Positions 61,257 through 64,000 of a DNA stretch of 64,000 nt are shown here, piece by piece. A model generated the notes under the pieces. It had not been told where the DNA came from, did no database searches, and saw nothing but the letters and a program-made list of their open reading frames with translations. The stretch is from Rhizobium sp. WYCCWR10014. Its GTDB lineage: Bacteria; Pseudomonadota; Alphaproteobacteria; Rhizobiales; Rhizobiaceae. The stretch spans positions 421,543-485,542 of the forward strand of contig NZ_LXFU01000051.1 in NCBI RefSeq assembly GCF_001657485.1. Direction: 5' to 3'. A program made the translations under genes and the position numbers. The first letter of the stretch is position 1. Each line of letters starts with the position of its first letter.

Positions 61257-61744
61257 TGTTATCGGCACCGACGCTTCTCGGCGAAGCGCACGATCTCCAG
61301 CTATTCGACAGCGGGCATGACAGCCTTGATGAATGGCTGCGCCGCAGGGCGCGGGCCAATCAGGTCAGCGGCGCGTCGCGAACCTATGTGGTCTGCGAGG
61401 GCGAGCGCGTTGTCGGTTATTACTGCCTCTCATCGGGCGCGCTGGCGGTCGCGGACGCGCCGGGAGCGATCCGGCGCAACATGCCCGACCCGGTTCCCAT
61501 GGTAGTCCTTGGCCGGCTGGCCATCGATCGCAACTGGCAGGGAAAAGGAATCGGAGCCGGGCTGTTGCAAGACGCCGTACTGCGTACCCGACAGGCAGCC
61601 CATATCATGGGTATTCGCGGCGTTCTGGTTCACGCGATTTCGGTTGAAGCCAAGGCCTTCTATGAGCATTTTGGATTTGCAGCGTCGCCCGCCAATCCTA
61701 TGGCTTTGGTGTTGTCATTAAAGGCTCAAGTAGGCCTGAAGTGA
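61256..61744 (+). CDS. tacT: TacT-like GNAT acetyltransferase toxin
   Basis: A 162-residue GNAT toxin that acetylates charged tRNA in known members. Family features are the start EAHDLQLFDSGHDSLDEWLR, GYYCLSSGALAVADAP, the acetyl-CoA loop RNWQGKGIGAGLLQDAVLR, and AFYEHFGFAASPANPM. It overlaps the antitoxin stop by one base. Together they form a type II toxin-antitoxin unit that could stabilise this island or plasmid. Confidence 0.93.
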   Translation: MLSAPTLLGEAHDLQLFDSGHDSLDEWLRRRARANQVSGASRTYVVCEGERVVGYYCLSSGALAVADAPGAIRRNMPDPVPMVVLGRLAIDRNWQGKGIGAGLLQDAVLRTRQAAHIMGIRGVLVHAISVEAKAFYEHFGFAASPANPMALVLSLKAQVGLK

Positions 61745-61975
61745 TCTGTGAAAATCGCCTTCAGTCGCTCGTCTGACCACGCTCGGCGAATTGACGGAGA
61801 GCTTCGAAACGATTTGTCAAAAATCGGGATCCATGTCCTGTTGGCCACATGATTCGGAATATTTAGAGCTTGCCGGTATTAGAAGAAGAAAGCCGGTTAC
61901 AAGAAATGGGCCTATGTCGACTGGCTCTTTGCTTTCCGGTAACCACACCCAGACGAAAGTTCGTTGTTCTCAGCC

Positions 61976-62314
61976 TTAGAAGTCATCATTCACCTGCGTA
62001 GAGGAGGGGCGAACGGACTTCGGAAGAAGAGCAAGCATCGCGTTGTTTGCCGATATCGCCGTTGCAAGCGTTGCATGATCGGCGTTGAACAGGCGCACGC
62101 CTACAATGGCGGCCACTTCGAAGAAGGCTCCGATCGCGCAGCTAGGGTCGCCCTTTTCGATCCGCTGCAACAGCCCGCGCGAGATACCGGCGCGGTCTGC
62201 CAGCTCCTGTGTGGTCAGTTTGCGCTCGATCCGAGCGCGCCTGATCAACTGGCTGAAAACGAGCAGGGCATCCCGGCTGTAATGTGAGTAAGCGCGTGAT
62301 ATGAGCTTTGGCAT
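61976..62314 (-). CDS. XRE-family HTH regulator (HipB-like)
   Basis: A 112-residue protein with a helix-turn-helix TTQELADRAGISRGLLQRIEKG in the central part and a short Ser/Ala-rich tail. Such proteins are often antitoxins followed by HipA, but no HipA is seen downstream. I chose ATG 62314 with AGGTG upstream rather than the GTG at 62320. An 8-bp inverted repeat lies just upstream (62325-62332 and 62366-62373), so autoregulation is likely. Confidence 0.88.
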   Translation of the reverse strand: MPKLISRAYSHYSRDALLVFSQLIRRARIERKLTTQELADRAGISRGLLQRIEKGDPSCAIGAFFEVAAIVGVRLFNADHATLATAISANNAMLALLPKSVRPSSTQVNDDF

Positions 62315-62324
62315 GATCACCTGT

Positions 62325-62373
62325 TGATCTATTAATACACCACTAACGGCCTTTACGGCCTATTTATAGATCA
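62325..62373. promoter_or_regulatory. inverted repeat upstream of the XRE regulator
   Basis: TGATCTAT (62325-62332) and ATAGATCA (62366-62373) are perfect inverted copies, and a GGCC-TTTAC-GGCC hairpin lies between them. The place fits an operator for the XRE gene. Confidence 0.55.
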
Positions 62374-62725
62374 TTATTTCCGAGGAGTATCCCGCGTTAT
62401 TGCGCGCCGCTACCTTTCCTGCCAGCCGCTCACCGGTCAGAGGCAGCCGCCAAGCGTTGATTGTTTCCGTAGTGTCCCATCCCGAGGGGACGAAGCCGTG
62501 GTTGTCATCGTGATGGGACGGATAGCGCGCCGGACTAAGATGGCGACCGATCGGAATTGGGGGAAGCGACTGTCGAACGATCGATCGAGCGGTCAAGCCA
62601 GCAAGCAACCGATTATGGACGAGTTCGTCGCTTGGCAGAGGTGATCAATCTCGTGCCTGCAATCGTCAAGCTCATCTGGCCAAGGACGGGGAGCTCGTTC
62701 CCATCAGAAAGAACGTCGCATGATC
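62374..62725. other. intergenic stretch
   Basis: About 350 bases without a recognised gene. Frames on both strands lack ribosome sites and clear protein composition. Confidence 0.4.
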
Positions 62726-62938
62726 TCAGTCAGCAGCATGCACCTGAACGCCGCGGCAGAGCAGTCCCCATGTCGGGCTTCGTTGGGCCTCCTCGGCGTG
62801 AGCTTGCGTCATCGGATCGTCGCCGTCATCTGGCTCGGGGCCATCAGGCGGCGGGGCCTCACCAGGATCTCGCTCAGGTTCGGGATTGCCGATCGGCGGC
62901 GCTGGCGGCGGAACGATAGGCTCGTTGGGTACGGACAT
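62726..62938 (-). CDS. small proline-rich protein
   Basis: A 70-residue protein with a Pro/Glu/Asp-rich first half (MSVPNEPIVPPPAPPIGNPE), likely disordered, and a less regular tail. A strong ribosome site GGAGGAAA precedes ATG 62938. The family is unknown. Similar short proline-rich proteins occur in rhizobia. Confidence 0.5.
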   Translation of the reverse strand: MSVPNEPIVPPPAPPIGNPEPERDPGEAPPPDGPEPDDGDDPMTQAHAEEAQRSPTWGLLCRGVQVHAAD

Positions 62939-63569
62939 GGTTTCCTCCTTGCTAACCGGGAAACTCGCGTGCCCTTCCGTTTATTCAAGAGGTGGTGCCG
63001 TGAAGCGATGCTTTTCTCGAGCAGAGAACTGATCGCCGCCGACCGTCTCGGGCCACGACCGGCTCTTTTATAAGGATAGCAAAGGTACAAACATCCAAAA
63101 AGGCATGCGCTTGCGGAGGGACGAACAAGACGATCCGAGGATCTTGCAAGCAATGTGGTATCGGCGGCTCCATGCCTGGCTCTCCGATCGAGATATCAGT
63201 GTCGGCTTCGATGATGGTGAAACATGGCGAGGTAGAAACGCCGGAACTTGTCCGGCAGGGCAATCGGTCATCCTCGAAGTAAAGCGGTATTTCGATGTTG
63301 TCGGCGTTTCGGAATTTGGGGCGTTCGACTTCCTCGCGAACATGTCGGCGGCCTTGGTGGCTTCAGCATGGCGTTAATGGCTGGCCAGCGTTTCCCTGCC
63401 ACCAGGTGCCCATGCTGACGCTGGCGATGCTGAGGCGACTGAAACGCCTTTAGAACTATTCTCTTTTTCACTATGCGCCCCCGCGAAACGAGCTTCGGCA
63501 TACCAGCGACGATCACGGAACGGTTCTTGCACGGTTACTAATATGTTTACCGTGGGGAGACCTAACGTC
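62939..63569. other. intergenic stretch, possible short frame
   Basis: About 630 bases. A 90-codon plus-strand frame (63105-63377) and an overlapping minus-strand frame exist, but neither has a good ribosome site or a recognisable domain, so I do not call a gene. Confidence 0.35.
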
Positions 63570-63833
63570 ATGAAATGGCACAGATCCGGAGAGTTTACTC
63601 CCTTGATGCTCGTTGTGAGTGGGCCGGAAAAGTACAAACTTGTCGCAACTCTTTGGGAGGCCGCCAATATGCTGACGGCTTGCTGGCCCATCGACGATGG
63701 AGAAGAGTATCTCACAGCGATTAGGGCATGCCGGGATGCACTTCATGGGGACGTCTCGGCCGAGGACGCACGAGAAGCGCTGATCCGTGCCGCCGACGAA
63801 GCTGGCATTCCGGTGATCACCGTCGTTCACTGA
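63570..63833 (+). CDS. DUF982 protein
   Basis: An 87-residue DUF982 protein, a rhizobial family of unknown function. The conserved pattern is visible: VATLWEAANMLTACWPIDDG, YLTAIRACRDALHGDVSAED, and AREALIRAADEAGIPV. I prefer ATG 63570, which has GGGGAGA upstream. The remaining bases to 64000 hold nothing that I recognise. Confidence 0.88.
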   Translation: MKWHRSGEFTPLMLVVSGPEKYKLVATLWEAANMLTACWPIDDGEEYLTAIRACRDALHGDVSAEDAREALIRAADEAGIPVITVVH

Positions 63834-64000
63834 GCTTCGCTGCCGATTATGAAATGAGTTCACGGGCGCCTCCGTGACACAGCCCTCTCGTTCCGCTGCA
63901 TACGCGTAGGTCCATCCCGCTAAACATCACCTTCAGGCGGCGCGCGGACGCCAGTTCGTTTGGCCTCTTTTGGGCGACAAGTGCCAGCTTCCGTTAATTC

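Noticed and set aside
63105..63377. 90-codon plus-strand frame
   Set aside because: No good ribosome site, and a comparable frame exists on the opposite strand; protein character is not convincing.
1..64000. CRISPR arrays, tRNA or rRNA genes, insertion sequence transposases
   Set aside because: No regularly spaced repeats, no cloverleaf-type sequences with T-loop signatures, and no transposase-like frames were noticed while reading both strands.

Overview
The window looks like an accessory region (plasmid or chromosomal island) of a Rhizobiales alphaproteobacterium of the Rhizobium/Sinorhizobium/Agrobacterium type. The reasons are two separate tandem pairs of bacterial Ku genes, DUF982, DUF4142, DUF3606 and CsbD-type stress proteins, GGAAC-N16-CGTT promoters of the alphaproteobacterial general stress sigma factor, and many LysR/SDR/Gfo-Idh genes. 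I see no rRNA, tRNA or CRISPR array. At least six gene remnants or interrupted genes show that the region is being rearranged and is decaying.

Layout. (1) 0.1-7.2 kb, minus strand: a five-gene operon with a class III nucleotide cyclase/AAA/TPR protein, a YcaO cyclodehydratase, a TfuA partner, an HExxH metallopeptidase and a cysteine-rich protein of unknown function. It reads as an orphan RiPP or protein thioamidation/azoline locus. (2) 7.4-24.7 kb: a defence island. A WYL-domain regulator (17.4-18.35 kb) lies at the centre. To its left, on the same strand, a type I restriction-modification operon hsdR-hsdM-hsdS runs into three extra overlapping genes (GIY-YIG-like protein, DUF3696-like ATPase, possible phospholipase D-like protein). 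To its right, divergently, a GC-rich three-gene operon encodes a ComEC-type metallo-beta-lactamase, an E2-E1-JAB triple fusion and a patatin phospholipase. A large inverted repeat lies in the divergent promoter. An interrupted nucleotidyltransferase, two small basic proteins and an Arc-type repressor with two operators complete the island.

(3) 25-29.5 kb: a LysR regulator, a Ku pair, DUF3606 and a small protein ending in RVNAP. (4) 29.9-47.5 kb: a catabolic/redox region with two intact SDRs, two MDR oxidoreductases, a Gfo/Idh/MocA enzyme, a tautomerase, a chloroperoxidase-type hydrolase, a TAT-exported MBL hydrolase, a DsrE-like protein, a CMD protein, a dehalogenase, a class II aldolase, LysR/AraC regulators and a large winged-helix/ATPase/TPR regulator. 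(5) 47.5-49.3 kb: gene remnants (HlyD, C5 DNA methyltransferase) around a secreted orphan. (6) 49.6-58.9 kb: a stress-response block with DUF4142, small hydrophilic proteins, a receiver protein, a GGDEF cyclase, CsbD, an interrupted AprI/Inh inhibitor, SRAP and a second Ku pair, with several EcfG-type promoters. (7) 59-64 kb: two membrane proteins, a TacA-TacT toxin-antitoxin pair with a palindromic operator, an XRE regulator, and small rhizobial proteins.

The most novel-looking unit is the WYL-regulated MBL / E2-E1-JAB / patatin operon. It has ubiquitin-like conjugation and deconjugation parts but encodes neither a CD-NTase nor a ubiquitin-like protein, and the MBL protein ends in a bare C-terminal glycine.
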